From an uncultured Pelagibacteraceae bacterium (lineage in GTDB: Bacteria; Pseudomonadota; Alphaproteobacteria; Pelagibacterales; Pelagibacteraceae): a stretch of DNA of 64,000 nucleotides. The notes beneath the pieces were generated by a model that saw nothing but the letters and a program-made list of their open reading frames with translations, had not been told where the DNA came from and made no database searches. Below, in pieces: positions 18,057 through 28,566 of this stretch (positions are counted from its first letter, which is position 1; each line of letters begins with the position of its first letter). Where the stretch lies: the NCBI GenBank assembly GCA_902588965.1, contig CACIRD010000001.1:1-64000 (forward strand), written 5' to 3'. Position numbers and translations under genes: made by a program.

Positions 18057-18786
18057 CTTTGAAGGAAAAAAAATAATTGTTACTGGAGCTACAGGAGGAA
18101 TTGGCGCCTCTATAGTTGAAAAATTTGTTAAGCTTAAAGGTTCAGTTTTAGCCTCAGGAAGAAATGAGAAAAAGCTTGATGATCTTCAAACTAAATTTAA
18201 AGATATTAAAACATTGAAATTTGATAATTCACAACATGAAAATATTGAAAATTTTATTGAAAATTCATCAAAAGAACTTGGTGGTTCTATAGATATTTTA
18301 ATTAATAATGCAGGTATTAACCAAGATAATTTAACTATTAGAATGGGAATCCAGGAATGGAAAAACGTAATTGACACAAATTTAACTTCAACATTCCTAT
18401 TATCTAAATTTGCAATAAAAAAGATGTTAAAAAACAAATTTGGAAAAATTATTAATATTACTTCAGTGATAGGCCATACAGGAAATGTAGGACAATCCAA
18501 TTATGCAGCATCAAAGGCAGCAATTATTTCCATGTCTAAGAGTTTAGCTTTAGAGTATGCAAAAAAAAATATAGCCGTGAATTGTATATCACCTGGCTAT
18601 ATAACAACTAGTATGACTGATCAAATCAATGAAAAATGGAAAGAAATAATTAAAACAAAAATACCAATGGATAGATTTGGCATGCCTGAAGATGTTGCAA
18701 ATTCAGTGGTATTTCTGTCATCTGATGAGGCAAATTATATAACAGGTCAGACAATACATGTTAATGGGGGCATGTATATGGCTTGA
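18049..18786 (+). CDS. fabG: 3-oxoacyl-ACP reductase
   Basis: NADPH-dependent short-chain reductase of fatty-acid synthesis. 245 residues with the cofactor motif TGATGGIG (12-19), NNAG at 86-89, catalytic Ser139-Tyr152-Lys156 (NYAASK) and the C-terminal INVNGG-like end (IHVNGGMYMA). It overlaps fabD by 8 bp and precedes acpP by 51 bp, the normal fab order. Confidence 0.95.
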   Translation: MNNFEGKKIIVTGATGGIGASIVEKFVKLKGSVLASGRNEKKLDDLQTKFKDIKTLKFDNSQHENIENFIENSSKELGGSIDILINNAGINQDNLTIRMGIQEWKNVIDTNLTSTFLLSKFAIKKMLKNKFGKIINITSVIGHTGNVGQSNYAASKAAIISMSKSLALEYAKKNIAVNCISPGYITTSMTDQINEKWKEIIKTKIPMDRFGMPEDVANSVVFLSSDEANYITGQTIHVNGGMYMA

Positions 18787-18837
18787 CAAAGCCTAGTAAT
18801 AATCTAATAACGAAAATATAACAAACAAAGGATTAAT

Positions 18838-19077
18838 ATGTCTGAAGATATTTCAAACAAGGTAAAAAAAATTGTAGCAGATCATTTAGGAATTGATGAA
18901 GCCAAAGTAACTGAGGAATCAAGTTTTATAGATGATTTAGGAGCTGATAGTTTAGATACTGTTGAATTAGTTATGGCGTTCGAAGAAGAATTTGGTTCAG
19001 AGATTTCAGATAGCGAAGCCGAAAAAATTTTAACGGTTGGAGACGCAATTAAGTTTATCGAGAGCAAAAGTAACTAA
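18838..19077 (+). CDS. acpP: acyl carrier protein
   Basis: 79 residues, acidic, four-helix ACP. Ser38 in GADSLD is the 4'-phosphopantetheine attachment site. A ribosome site (AAAGGA) lies about 6 bases before the ATG. A separate, better-expressed translation unit is plausible because this gene, unlike its neighbours, has a 51-bp leader. The gene that follows is gmk rather than the usual fabF. Confidence 0.97.
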   Translation: MSEDISNKVKKIVADHLGIDEAKVTEESSFIDDLGADSLDTVELVMAFEEEFGSEISDSEAEKILTVGDAIKFIESKSN

Positions 19078-19100
19078 CAAAAGTAGGTGTCCTTAAAAAC

Positions 19101-19721
19101 ATGGATGGGATAATTGTTATATTGTCATCACCATCTGGAGCTGGCAAAACAACGCTGGTAAGTTTAATATCTGAAAAAGAAAATTTTATAAACTCAATAT
19201 CACATACCACTCGAAAACCTCGAAGCAATGAGGTGAATGGTAAGGATTATTACTTTATAAAAAAAAAAGAATTTGAAAAATTAATTAAAAATAATGAGTT
19301 TTTAGAATATGCAGAGGTTTTTAATAATTTTTATGGAACCTCAAAAAAACCAGTCCTTGAAAATTTAAAAAATGGAAAAAATGTTATATTTGATATTGAT
19401 TGGCAAGGAACAAAACAAATTAGACAACAAAATATAAACTATAAAATAATTACCTTTTTTGTTTTACCCCCAAGTAAACAAATACTTTATGAGAGATTAT
19501 CAAATAGAGATATGAAAGATAAATTAATAGCTTCAGAAAGAATGAAAGAATTTTATAAGGACGTGAAACACTGGAAAGATTATGACTATGTTGTAATCAA
19601 TGACAATCTTAATAAATGTTACCAAGAAATTGTAAAAATCATTAATGACTCACTATCTGGGAAAAAGATAGATTATGACAAGAATTTTATAGAGAAGCAT
19701 ATTGAAAAAATAACATTATAA
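19101..19721 (+). CDS. gmk: guanylate kinase
   Basis: Phosphorylates GMP to GDP. 206 residues with P-loop [10 protein letters not shown] (9-18) and the GMP-binding [17 protein letters not shown] segment (in pieces about 34-50). The final Leu and stop codons (TTATAA) are shared with the stop of the convergent ksgA, a 6-bp overlap. It directly follows acpP (23 bp). Confidence 0.96.
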   Translation: MDGIIVILSSPSGAGKTTLVSLISEKENFINSISHTTRKPRSNEVNGKDYYFIKKKEFEKLIKNNEFLEYAEVFNNFYGTSKKPVLENLKNGKNVIFDIDWQGTKQIRQQNINYKIITFFVLPPSKQILYERLSNRDMKDKLIASERMKEFYKDVKHWKDYDYVVINDNLNKCYQEIVKIINDSLSGKKIDYDKNFIEKHIEKITL

Positions 19722-20498
19722 GTTTTCATATTCCTTCACAATACTATAATAAGTTTCAGGCTTTAGATTTTGTGGTCTTAAATTTAAATCTAAATTATAC
19801 TTTTTTAAAATACCCAGTTTACTTTTAAATAAAAAATTAATAGGTTTTTTTATCTTCTTTCTTCTTTGGTTAAAAAAAATATTAGTTATATGTTCAAGGT
19901 TTTTCACATCTTTGAACTTAATAATATTTTCTTTTGGTATAAAGATTAATAATGAGCTCATAACTTTTGGCCTTGGTAAAAATGAATTTGGGTTTACATC
20001 TATTACTTTTTTAATATCGAATTTCCAGTTTGCTAATATAGAAAATCTACCATAATTAGAGCTATTTACTTTAGCAAGAATTCTGTCAGCTAACTCTTTT
20101 TGAAACATAAAAATTAATTTTTTGAATTTAAAATTATTTTTATTTATTATAAACTTAACAAGAACTTGCGATGAAATATTATATGGTAAGTTACCGATAA
20201 TAATTAATTTATCACTTCCAATTGAACTACCTGTATAATTTAAAATATCTTCATTTATAATATTTATATTTTTTTTAAATTTATTTTTTAGTATTTGAAC
20301 AAGATTTTCATCTTTTTCAATTACATGAATTTTTTTTGGTTTTTTTTGATTTATAAAATCTGTGAGATTTCCACTACCTGGTCCTATTTCGAGAACTTCA
20401 CTATTGTTGTCTATTTTTGCAAAATCTATAATTTTTCTTAAAATATTTTTATCTATTAAGAAATTTTGCCCAAGACTTTTTTTTGCTTTTATTATCAC
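19716..20498 (-). CDS. ksgA: 16S rRNA dimethyladenosine transferase
   Basis: Dimethylates two adjacent adenines near the 3' end of 16S rRNA. 260 residues: SLGQNFLID at 8-16, SAM-binding [10 protein letters not shown] (37-46), and the catalytic motif NLPYNIS. The start is GTG at 20498, overlapping the pdxA stop (GTGA, 4 bp). Last gene of the lptFG-lptD-surA-pdxA-ksgA run. Confidence 0.95.
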   Translation of the reverse strand: MIIKAKKSLGQNFLIDKNILRKIIDFAKIDNNSEVLEIGPGSGNLTDFINQKKPKKIHVIEKDENLVQILKNKFKKNINIINEDILNYTGSSIGSDKLIIIGNLPYNISSQVLVKFIINKNNFKFKKLIFMFQKELADRILAKVNSSNYGRFSILANWKFDIKKVIDVNPNSFLPRPKVMSSLLIFIPKENIIKFKDVKNLEHITNIFFNQRRKKIKKPINFLFKSKLGILKKYNLDLNLRPQNLKPETYYSIVKEYENL

Positions 20499-21475
20499 TT
20501 TGTTTTTTTAATAAACTTAAAAACTTCAATAAGACTATCTGGACTAGAATAATTTTTACCCAACATTTCATTGTTAGTTCCATGATCTGGAGTTATTCTT
20601 AAAAATGGAAGACCAAGTGTAATATTTATTGCGTTAAATCCATATAAGGCTTTAATTGGCGTTAGTACCTGATCGTGATACATGCCAATTATCACATCAA
20701 AATTAGGTAAATTTTTTTTCAAAAATATAGTATCAGCCGGATAGGGGCCATTTATTGATAGACCCTCCTTTTTCAATTTTCTTATAGCTGGACTTATAAT
20801 TTTATCTTCTTCAGAAAAGCTATCTTGTGTTTCGCAGTGTGGGTTTAAACCAGTTACTGCAATTCTAGGTTTTTTATTGAAGTTTTTTTTATAAAATCCA
20901 TTAATTGTTCTAGCTTGTAAAATTATTTTTTTTTTTGATATTTTTTTTACTACATTTTTAATAGGAATATGTGTTGAAATAGGACTTACAGCGAGTTTTT
21001 TATTATAAATTAACATAACCTGTTTATTCAGCCTCTTTGTCTCGGATGCAAAAAACTCTGTCATACCTGGAAATTTTTTATTTAATAAAAATTTTTTAGA
21101 TATAGGACCATTTACAAATGACTTTACGCCAAATTTTTTTACTATTTTAAAACCCAAACTGAAGCATTCATATATATATTTATTTGATTTTATAGAAATT
21201 TTATCAAAAGTTTTGGTAAAATTAAAATCTACATTCAGTATGTTTATTTTATTATTACTTATTTTTACACTACTTAGATTTGAGAAGAAAATATCATTTA
21301 TGTTAAAATTATACCCAAATTTTTTCATTTGATTGTAAAATAACTTTCTTGAACATATTAAAATGATTGGGTTTTTAAATTTTAAAAAAACTTTTTTTTT
21401 AAAACTTTTCAAAAAAATTTCAAAAAAAATACTGTATGGTTCACCGGCAACTATAACTATTGGTTTATCTTTCAT
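20495..21475 (-). CDS. pdxA: 4-hydroxythreonine-4-phosphate dehydrogenase
   Basis: An NAD-dependent step of pyridoxal 5'-phosphate synthesis. 326 residues. Metal-binding histidines are in STHIPIKNV, MYHDQVLTPIKALYG and TPDHGTNNE, as in the family; INGPYPADTIF is also conserved. It overlaps surA upstream by 11 bp and ksgA downstream by 4 bp, the standard alphaproteobacterial order surA-pdxA-ksgA. Confidence 0.95.
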   Translation of the reverse strand: MKDKPIVIVAGEPYSIFFEIFLKSFKKKVFLKFKNPIILICSRKLFYNQMKKFGYNFNINDIFFSNLSSVKISNNKINILNVDFNFTKTFDKISIKSNKYIYECFSLGFKIVKKFGVKSFVNGPISKKFLLNKKFPGMTEFFASETKRLNKQVMLIYNKKLAVSPISTHIPIKNVVKKISKKKIILQARTINGFYKKNFNKKPRIAVTGLNPHCETQDSFSEEDKIISPAIRKLKKEGLSINGPYPADTIFLKKNLPNFDVIIGMYHDQVLTPIKALYGFNAINITLGLPFLRITPDHGTNNEMLGKNYSSPDSLIEVFKFIKKTK

Positions 21476-22409
21476 AAATTTTGGTATTTAATTCAATTTT
21501 TTTATAATATATTGCTGAAAAACGATTTAGCTGCTTATTCCTCTCAGAATTTACTTTTTTAGATAATTGATCTTCTAAAGATAAATCATTTTTAACTTGT
21601 CTTTTATCTTTTAAAAATAAAATTAATTTCCCACTAGGAACATTTATTGGATCTGTTATTTCTCCTATATTTAATTCACTAATTTTTTTCAAAATTATTT
21701 TTGAAAGCTGATTTTCGTTTATCCATCCTATTTTTCCCCCAAATTTAGATGAATTAGATATACTAAATATATTAGCCGTATTTTCAAAACCAATATCTTG
21801 AATACTTTTTGTAATTTTTTGAATGTCTGCATCAAGATCAGAAGTTGTTTTAGGTGAAAAAAGAATTTCATACAAATTATATTCATTTACTTTATTTGCT
21901 TGATTATTAATTGTTGTTTTTAATTTTTCTTTAATTTCTTCTTCATCAATTAGCAACTTGTCTTTGTACATTTCATAAATTAATCTATTCCAAATTAACT
22001 CGATTTCTATTTTTTTACTTAAAAATTCTTTTGAAAGATCAATGCTTGAAAGCAAACTATTAAATTCATTTTCTTCAGTTATATTTAAATTAAGCATCAT
22101 TCTATTTAAATTGTTGTTTACAATATTTTTGTTTTTTCCAAATTTATAATATTTTATTATTTCTAATTCTTTTATTTTTTCTTTTAAAATAGATTTTGAT
22201 GCATATTTTACAAGTGTTTCCTTATCAATCTCTTTTAGTTTAGGGTTTATTAACAAAAGATATTTAATTTCATTATTAATTTCTACATTTGTAATGGGTT
22301 GATTTTCAACAACATAAATTATTGAGACCTTATCAGATATGGCTCTACTTTGAAAAATTGCCAATAGAATAAAAATTATAATTAAATAAAGACTAATTTT
22401 ATTTTTCAT
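21465..22409 (-). CDS. surA: SurA-like periplasmic peptidyl-prolyl isomerase
   Basis: Periplasmic chaperone/foldase for outer-membrane proteins. 314 residues: an N-terminal hydrophobic signal (about 5-25), SurA N-domain helices (about 30-155), and one parvulin domain (about 180-270) recognised by NLYEILFSP, KFGGKIGWINE and GEITDPINVPSGK. E. coli SurA has two parvulin domains and about 430 residues, so this is a short form, as seen in other alphaproteobacteria. It lies between lptD and pdxA, with a 1-bp overlap with lptD. Confidence 0.88.
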   Translation of the reverse strand: MKNKISLYLIIIFILLAIFQSRAISDKVSIIYVVENQPITNVEINNEIKYLLLINPKLKEIDKETLVKYASKSILKEKIKELEIIKYYKFGKNKNIVNNNLNRMMLNLNITEENEFNSLLSSIDLSKEFLSKKIEIELIWNRLIYEMYKDKLLIDEEEIKEKLKTTINNQANKVNEYNLYEILFSPKTTSDLDADIQKITKSIQDIGFENTANIFSISNSSKFGGKIGWINENQLSKIILKKISELNIGEITDPINVPSGKLILFLKDKRQVKNDLSLEDQLSKKVNSERNKQLNRFSAIYYKKIELNTKIYER

Positions 22410-24826
22410 TAGTTTTTAAAGTTTGTAGTATTAAATTTACTAAATGGCACAATGGTTAAAGTGAAGAAGAGTTCTTCTTCTGGCTTAAGATCGCTATCAT
22501 TATAAAATGTTTTGTTATATTCAATAGCTGCCTTCAAACAATCATTTTCATATTGGTACATAAGATTGTAAAATTCTGTTAAATCCAATTCTTTATTTCT
22601 TCTAGTAGAAAAATTAATTGAGTTATTTTCGTCAAATTTATACGAAGTCTGATTTCCAATATAGTTAACTGTTCCGATCTCCCCTTTTTCTTCAAGATAT
22701 TCAAAGTTAGTAATAAAATTATTTACATTAAGGCCTGTTATTATCGAGTCATAATTTGATTTATTAAGATCTTTATCTAAAATGAAGTTATATTCTAAAT
22801 TAAGATTATCAATTAAGTTAAACTTCAGTCTACCAATTACATCGGAATATTTTTTATTTAAAGTACTGCTTTTGGGTAAGTCTGGGTTTGCAGTGTCGCT
22901 ATAAACTTGAGCAATATCAAGAGTTATTTTTTCTTCATCTAGTTTATTTGTTAATTTATATTCTAGTCCCAGTGTTAAAGATTGTCCACCCTCTACGCCG
23001 TCGCTTATCGCCAATCTATTAAATGAATTAATATTACTTATATCAATCCTTCTATCTGATGATGAAATATTTTTTGTTTTATTAGGACTCAATCTCAATG
23101 AAACAGTTGGTGTAATAAAATTATCATAAATTTGACTTTCTTTTTTAAGTGGATAACTTAAATTATACATTATTTTAGATAGAAACTTATTTGTAGATGT
23201 ACTTTGATCATTAGATCCAGTCTCAAACTTTTCATTAACATTCTTAACCAACAACTTATAATCATTTAAAAAACCAGTTAACCCCACATTTGATCGTGAA
23301 GTAAAAAGTAAATCATTTATAAAACTTTGTTTATAGATATTAGTGTCATATTTTTTTTGATAAATATTTGAAGATAAATTTAGGTTTCCTGGCAAATCAA
23401 AATATTTATCTATATCTTTTGAAAAGTCTATATTAGGATAAATAATTTCAAACCTATCATTTTCTTTTTTTGTAAGGTCTTCATAAGTTTCAAAAGAAAG
23501 GTTTATTGAAGTATCATCATTATATCCAAAATACTCAATATAAGAATGCATTAGTGTTTCATTTTGGATTATTGGTGACTTAATTTTATATTTTTTTAAA
23601 TATGTATCATTTGAAACTTGTTCTAAATTTATTTTTAATAAAGACTCTTCAAATAAAGAATTATTTAGGTTAAGAACTGTATTAGAAAAGAAGTGAGACT
23701 TTGATGTTTGTTGATCATTGCTTAGTGCAGAGGTAAATAAACCAAAATCGATTATTGTATTAAAATCTTTTCCAACCTCTCTATATTCATTTTGTAAGAT
23801 TAAATTTTTATCTGCAAATATAGTTGGTGTAAGAGTTAAGTCCTTGTCAATATCTAAAACTTTAAAATATGGAATTTGAAATGAGGATCCTGTGTTACCA
23901 GACTCTGAAAATTTGGGAATTAAAAATCCAGATTGTCTTTTAACCGTTGGATCTGGGTGAAAAAATTTTGGGAAATAAATTATCGGTTTATCATAAATTT
24001 GAAGCCACGCATCTTTATAATTTATTATCTTTTTTTCTTTATCATGAACTACTTTCTTAGCTTTTATTGTCCATGGTGGGCACTTATCTCTTTTTTTGCA
24101 TGTTGTAAAAATACCTTTTGTTATTATAGTTTCATTTTGATTTGTTATTAATGTATTACCATATAATCTAGGCTCATTGTTTTTATTTCCAAAAGTTTCA
24201 CTTTGAAAAAGCACTTTAACATCTTTACCATAAAAATCTTTTTCTGAAAGATTTCCAAAAAAACTGTCAAAAAATGATTTATTTCCATCTATATCTTTTA
24301 AAGAAACATTTTTTCCTTTTAATATTTTATCATCTGTCAAAAATAAAAATTTTTCAGATGAAAAGATATTTCCATATTTATCAGAAACATTAGTTTTATA
24401 ATCAGATCTTATCTCTTTTTTATCTCTTAAAAATGTAATGTCATAAGAATTAATAATATAATTATTATCAACTTTTATATTTGTATGACCTTCAGATAAT
24501 AATTTTTCAAGATTTCTGAAATATTTAATTTTTTCTGTATTTATTATTGTTTTGTTATTTTGATCATTAATTATTACATTTCCCTTTAAAATAAGTTCAG
24601 ATTTAATTTTATCGTAATCAAATTCGTTTGAAGTAATAATTAAATTATCAGAGGATGTGATTTTCACTTTTTCTTTTGAAAGTAGTCTATTCCCATTATT
24701 TAAAATTTCTATTTCATTACCTTCAAAAAAAAACTCATCTGAACTTGAAAAACTTTGAAAACTAAAATTAATCAGTATAAAAATAATAAGAATTTTTAAG
24801 TTTTTAATCATTTTTTTATTTTTCAT
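22409..24826 (-). CDS. lptD: LPS-assembly protein LptD
   Basis: Outer-membrane beta-barrel that inserts lipopolysaccharide. 805 residues: signal peptide (about 1-27), an N-terminal OstA/LptA-like jellyroll of beta repeats (about 35-190), then the barrel. The family signature is plain: TTCKKRDKCPPWTIKAK in pieces, DAWLQIYDKPIIYFPKFFHPDP and RQSGFLIP (about 245-310). The barrel strands that follow end in a C-terminal Phe-Lys-Asn. Its start overlaps lptG by 11 bp. This supports an LPS-bearing outer membrane. Confidence 0.93.
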   Translation of the reverse strand: MKNKKMIKNLKILIIFILINFSFQSFSSSDEFFFEGNEIEILNNGNRLLSKEKVKITSSDNLIITSNEFDYDKIKSELILKGNVIINDQNNKTIINTEKIKYFRNLEKLLSEGHTNIKVDNNYIINSYDITFLRDKKEIRSDYKTNVSDKYGNIFSSEKFLFLTDDKILKGKNVSLKDIDGNKSFFDSFFGNLSEKDFYGKDVKVLFQSETFGNKNNEPRLYGNTLITNQNETIITKGIFTTCKKRDKCPPWTIKAKKVVHDKEKKIINYKDAWLQIYDKPIIYFPKFFHPDPTVKRQSGFLIPKFSESGNTGSSFQIPYFKVLDIDKDLTLTPTIFADKNLILQNEYREVGKDFNTIIDFGLFTSALSNDQQTSKSHFFSNTVLNLNNSLFEESLLKINLEQVSNDTYLKKYKIKSPIIQNETLMHSYIEYFGYNDDTSINLSFETYEDLTKKENDRFEIIYPNIDFSKDIDKYFDLPGNLNLSSNIYQKKYDTNIYKQSFINDLLFTSRSNVGLTGFLNDYKLLVKNVNEKFETGSNDQSTSTNKFLSKIMYNLSYPLKKESQIYDNFITPTVSLRLSPNKTKNISSSDRRIDISNINSFNRLAISDGVEGGQSLTLGLEYKLTNKLDEEKITLDIAQVYSDTANPDLPKSSTLNKKYSDVIGRLKFNLIDNLNLEYNFILDKDLNKSNYDSIITGLNVNNFITNFEYLEEKGEIGTVNYIGNQTSYKFDENNSINFSTRRNKELDLTEFYNLMYQYENDCLKAAIEYNKTFYNDSDLKPEEELFFTLTIVPFSKFNTTNFKN

Positions 24827-25895
24827 TTATATTAACAAGACCAATTGAGCAAAATAATGAAATAACTAATAAAGGTAACCATATTGACAATGCTTCAGGC
24901 AACCTTTCGTTTTGTCCCAAAAGACCAGAGAAATAATTAATATAGTATATAAATACTGAAAATAAAGTTCCCATTATTATATGAAATATTTTGGATTTAT
25001 TTCTCTTTACGTTTAACATTACGATTGCGCTAAAAACTGTCATAATTGTTAAGTAAAAGGGATATGAAATTAACTTTTGAAAATGAATATTTATGTTAGT
25101 TATGGAATAACCCAATTTTTTGTAGTCATTTTTCAACTCATTTAGTTCAAAAAAATTAAGTGAGGATAAGTCCGAAAATAAATTATTAATCTGATTTGCA
25201 TTAAAATTAGTTTTAAAAACCATATTTTCTATGTCTTTCAATCTAGAATTATCTTCCGAAAGATTTCCACTTTTAATTATCCAATCTTTATTAGTTACGT
25301 CAATTTCATAAGCCACAATATTCTTTTCATTTTTGTAATCTTTTGAGAATTGATTTATCGTAACATCTTTAAGAGTCTCATTTTCCATTTTAGCTGCATT
25401 TATAATATTAATGTTTCCATCTATCTCGTCTTTTATCCACAGACCGTTTTCTGTAACTATTGCTAAATATTTATTGTCCTTTGAGTATTTATTTTTAAAT
25501 TCTAAATACATAAATTTAAAATTTGATGAGAGATTGTAAAAAATAATAACAATTACAATTGATAAAAGTAAAGAAAACAAAGATAAAATAGAAATTAATT
25601 TATAATTACTAAGACTAATTTTTTTAAAGATATCTAATTCTTCTCTATCTAATAATCTTATAAAAAAAAATTGTGTTGAAATAAAAAATATAAATGGGAA
25701 CGTTTCATATACAATTGATGGAGAGTTAAGCAATGTTAAAATAAATGGTAGAAAAGGACTTGCATCTGTATCTTTAAAAAAAGACACTTCTTCAAAAATA
25801 TTTAAAATAATAGTTAAAGAAAAAAATAAAAAAAATATGAATAAAAATATTTTAAAGTAGGATCTAATAATATAGTTCTGATATAATTTTATCAT
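24816..25895 (-). CDS. lptG: LPS export permease LptG
   Basis: 359-residue YjgP/YjgQ-family protein: three N-terminal helices, a periplasmic beta-jellyroll (about 125-265) and three C-terminal helices. With LptF and the LptB ATPase (not in this window) it extracts LPS from the inner membrane. It is the second of two paralogous permeases, overlapping the upstream one by 4 bp and lptD downstream by 11 bp. Assignment as G rather than F rests on gene order. Confidence 0.88.
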   Translation of the reverse strand: MIKLYQNYIIRSYFKIFLFIFFLFFSLTIILNIFEEVSFFKDTDASPFLPFILTLLNSPSIVYETFPFIFFISTQFFFIRLLDREELDIFKKISLSNYKLISILSLFSLLLSIVIVIIFYNLSSNFKFMYLEFKNKYSKDNKYLAIVTENGLWIKDEIDGNINIINAAKMENETLKDVTINQFSKDYKNEKNIVAYEIDVTNKDWIIKSGNLSEDNSRLKDIENMVFKTNFNANQINNLFSDLSSLNFFELNELKNDYKKLGYSITNINIHFQKLISYPFYLTIMTVFSAIVMLNVKRNKSKIFHIIMGTLFSVFIYYINYFSGLLGQNERLPEALSIWLPLLVISLFCSIGLVNINEK

Positions 25896-27013
25896 ATTTT
25901 AACTCTTAGTTTTAGCAATAAATAAAAGTAGCTCGCGAAAAAAATAAGTATTGGCAATGTAATAAAAATAATTGGCATAAAATCATTTGATATATAACGC
26001 GCCGATATTTCAGATAAAACAATTGTAAAAAAACCAATTGTAAATAAAGTGTACTGAATTCTTGAATAATTAAAATAGTCCTTATTATAAAGAACTATTA
26101 TAGATGCTATTAAAACTATGACAGGAATAAAAAGAGGCTTTATAACTCTTTTAAAAACTTCTTCCTTAATATCACCTTCCGAATTTTCATTACAACTTAT
26201 TAAATAAGACGATAAAATAAAGTTTTTATTAAATTTTAATTTGTATAAACACTCTAGTAAAAAATTTGTATCTATTTCTTGAAACTTTGGGAATGTTGTG
26301 CTTGTAGTTACATATTTTGATAAATTAAATTCGGTTTTTTTAAAAGCGAAACTTGTAATTTTATCTTCTTCAATATCTATAAAGTTTCCATTATTTAATA
26401 TTAAAAAATTGGAATTGTCTTTAGTAATAAATTTACCATTTTTTGCAATAATAATTTGAGATTGATATTTATCGATTTGATCTTTTAGATATACATTTTT
26501 CAGTTCTCCATCTTCATTTTTTGATTCTATAAAAATAGTTAAATTCTCGACGGCATCTATGAATTTTTTTTCTTTAATTAAGCTAGGAAAAAAATCTATA
26601 TTTGATTTCCTAATATATTCTCTAGCCTCGTCTAAAGAACGAGGGACAATTAGAGTATTCAAAAAAATTTGAAAAATCAAAAATAGTAGAGAAAAAAGAA
26701 CTAATATATTTATGAATTTTATTTTTTTTATTCCTATATTCCAAAAAATTACTAATTCATTTTTTACCTCATATTTGTTTAATATGTAAAAACAAGATAC
26801 AAAAATACAAAAAGGCATAATTCTTGAAAAGATTTTGGGAAAATTTAGGATTGTTATGTAGAAATAGGTTTTAAAACCGTGACCATCTTCAGATATATAA
26901 TCCAAAAAGTTTACAGCCTGAACTACCCATATAATTAGAGATAAACTTAAAGATATTAATAAGAAAAATTTAAAAACATCCCTAATTAATTTGTTAAAAA
27001 TAATTTTTTTCAT
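25892..27013 (-). CDS. lptF: LPS export permease LptF
   Basis: 373-residue YjgP/YjgQ-family permease with the same 3+3 helix arrangement and a periplasmic jellyroll (about 130-285). The NxPxxFSRIMPFCIF-type segment near residue 55-70 (LNFPKIFSRIMPF) is a family hallmark. First gene of the lptFG-lptD-surA-pdxA-ksgA run, divergent from pepA across 83 bp. F versus G assignment follows position. Confidence 0.88.
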   Translation of the reverse strand: MKKIIFNKLIRDVFKFFLLISLSLSLIIWVVQAVNFLDYISEDGHGFKTYFYITILNFPKIFSRIMPFCIFVSCFYILNKYEVKNELVIFWNIGIKKIKFINILVLFSLLFLIFQIFLNTLIVPRSLDEAREYIRKSNIDFFPSLIKEKKFIDAVENLTIFIESKNEDGELKNVYLKDQIDKYQSQIIIAKNGKFITKDNSNFLILNNGNFIDIEEDKITSFAFKKTEFNLSKYVTTSTTFPKFQEIDTNFLLECLYKLKFNKNFILSSYLISCNENSEGDIKEEVFKRVIKPLFIPVIVLIASIIVLYNKDYFNYSRIQYTLFTIGFFTIVLSEISARYISNDFMPIIFITLPILIFFASYFYLLLKLRVKI

Positions 27014-27096
27014 TGAAATCCTGCAAGATAATACCTATATATTTTCAACTATAAGTTTATAATTTAATTACAACCTAAAGTACATATTAATAAAAA

Positions 27097-28566
27097 ATGT
27101 CAATAAAAATAAGCTACAAAAAGGGTATTAGCGAAAAAACTATTAAAAATTATGTTTTGTTTGCCAATGAAGAATTCAAAATAAATGGATTAAACAAATT
27201 ATCATTAAGCAAACAATCAAATCAAATAAACAGGACTATAATATCAAACAAATCTAAGAAAAAGGATTTTATTACCTTCAACCATAGTCCAGATCAAAAA
27301 ATTATTTTAATAAAAATTAAAAACAACCTAAGTTCAACCGAGAATGAGAAAATAGGAGCAAATTTTTATAATTTTGTTAAATCTAATTTGCTAACAAATT
27401 TAACATTTTTCGATAATAACATTTATGAAACCCAAAATAAAAACAATATTTTTATTGAGGAATTTTTACATGGTATGCAAATAAAATCATACGAATTTAA
27501 TAAATATAAAACAAAAAAAGAAATGATAGATACGAATATTGATATTGTATTCAGAAAAAAAATTCCAACAAAAATTAAAAGTAATAGATTTACTTCTTTG
27601 CTCGAAGGTACAAATTTTACTAAAGATCTTGTATCAGAACCGGGCAATATTCTTCATCCAGACGAATATGCAAAAAGAATACTTAAATTAAAAAAAATTG
27701 GACTTAAAATTAAAGTTTATAATAAAAAAGAACTTAAAAAATTAGGTATGGGAGCTCTACTTGGGGTTGGTCAAGGTAGTATAAGAGGATCTTATTTAGT
27801 TACTATGGAATGGAATGGTAATAATTCAAAAAATAAACCTTTAGCTTTTGTAGGTAAGGGTGTTTGTTTTGATACTGGTGGTTATTCACTTAAACCAGCT
27901 AAGTTTATGGAAGATATGACCTATGATATGGCAGGTTCAGCGGCTGTAGTAGGACTAATGAAAACTTTAGCTTTAAGAAAAGCAAAAATTAATGCCGTAG
28001 GTGTAGTAGGTCTTGTTGAGAATATGGTAAGTGGTAATGCTCAAAGACCTGGTGATATTGTAAAATCTTATAGTGGAAAAACTATAGAAGTTTTAAATAC
28101 TGATGCTGAAGGCAGGCTAGTTTTAGCAGACGCTTTAACTTTCACTGAAGAAAAATTTAAACCTAGATTCATAGTTGATTTAGCAACTTTAACTGGTGCT
28201 ATAATTGTCTCTTTGGGTTCAGAGTACGCGGGTCTTTTTTCTAACGATGACAAGCTATCAAAACAATTAATTAAAGCCGGTGAAAAAGTTGACGAAAAAT
28301 TATGGAGAATGCCTCTTCATAAAAACTTTGATAAACTGATGAATTCTAAAAATGCTGATATGCAAAACATTAATTATGTTGGAGGAGCTGGCTCAACAAC
28401 TGCTGCACAATTTTTACAAAGATTTATTATTAATAAAACACCTTGGGCTCACTTGGATATTGCAGGTATGGCTTTTTCAAAATATGGGGGCGCTTTAAAT
28501 TCTGGAGGAGCTACAGGATATGGAGTTAGGCTACTAAATAAACTTGTTGAAGATTATTATGAGTGA
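27097..28566 (+). CDS. pepA: leucyl aminopeptidase (M17)
   Basis: Dizinc/dimanganese cytosolic aminopeptidase, 489 residues. C-terminal catalytic domain from about 165: Lys254 and Asp259 in GKGVCFDTGGYSLKP, and NTDAEGRLVLADAL near 337-350, contain the metal and bicarbonate ligands. The N-terminal domain is divergent and very Lys/Asn-rich. It diverges from lptF, a common alphaproteobacterial arrangement, and overlaps ndk by 8 bp. Confidence 0.94.
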   Translation: MSIKISYKKGISEKTIKNYVLFANEEFKINGLNKLSLSKQSNQINRTIISNKSKKKDFITFNHSPDQKIILIKIKNNLSSTENEKIGANFYNFVKSNLLTNLTFFDNNIYETQNKNNIFIEEFLHGMQIKSYEFNKYKTKKEMIDTNIDIVFRKKIPTKIKSNRFTSLLEGTNFTKDLVSEPGNILHPDEYAKRILKLKKIGLKIKVYNKKELKKLGMGALLGVGQGSIRGSYLVTMEWNGNNSKNKPLAFVGKGVCFDTGGYSLKPAKFMEDMTYDMAGSAAVVGLMKTLALRKAKINAVGVVGLVENMVSGNAQRPGDIVKSYSGKTIEVLNTDAEGRLVLADALTFTEEKFKPRFIVDLATLTGAIIVSLGSEYAGLFSNDDKLSKQLIKAGEKVDEKLWRMPLHKNFDKLMNSKNADMQNINYVGGAGSTTAAQFLQRFIINKTPWAHLDIAGMAFSKYGGALNSGGATGYGVRLLNKLVEDYYE

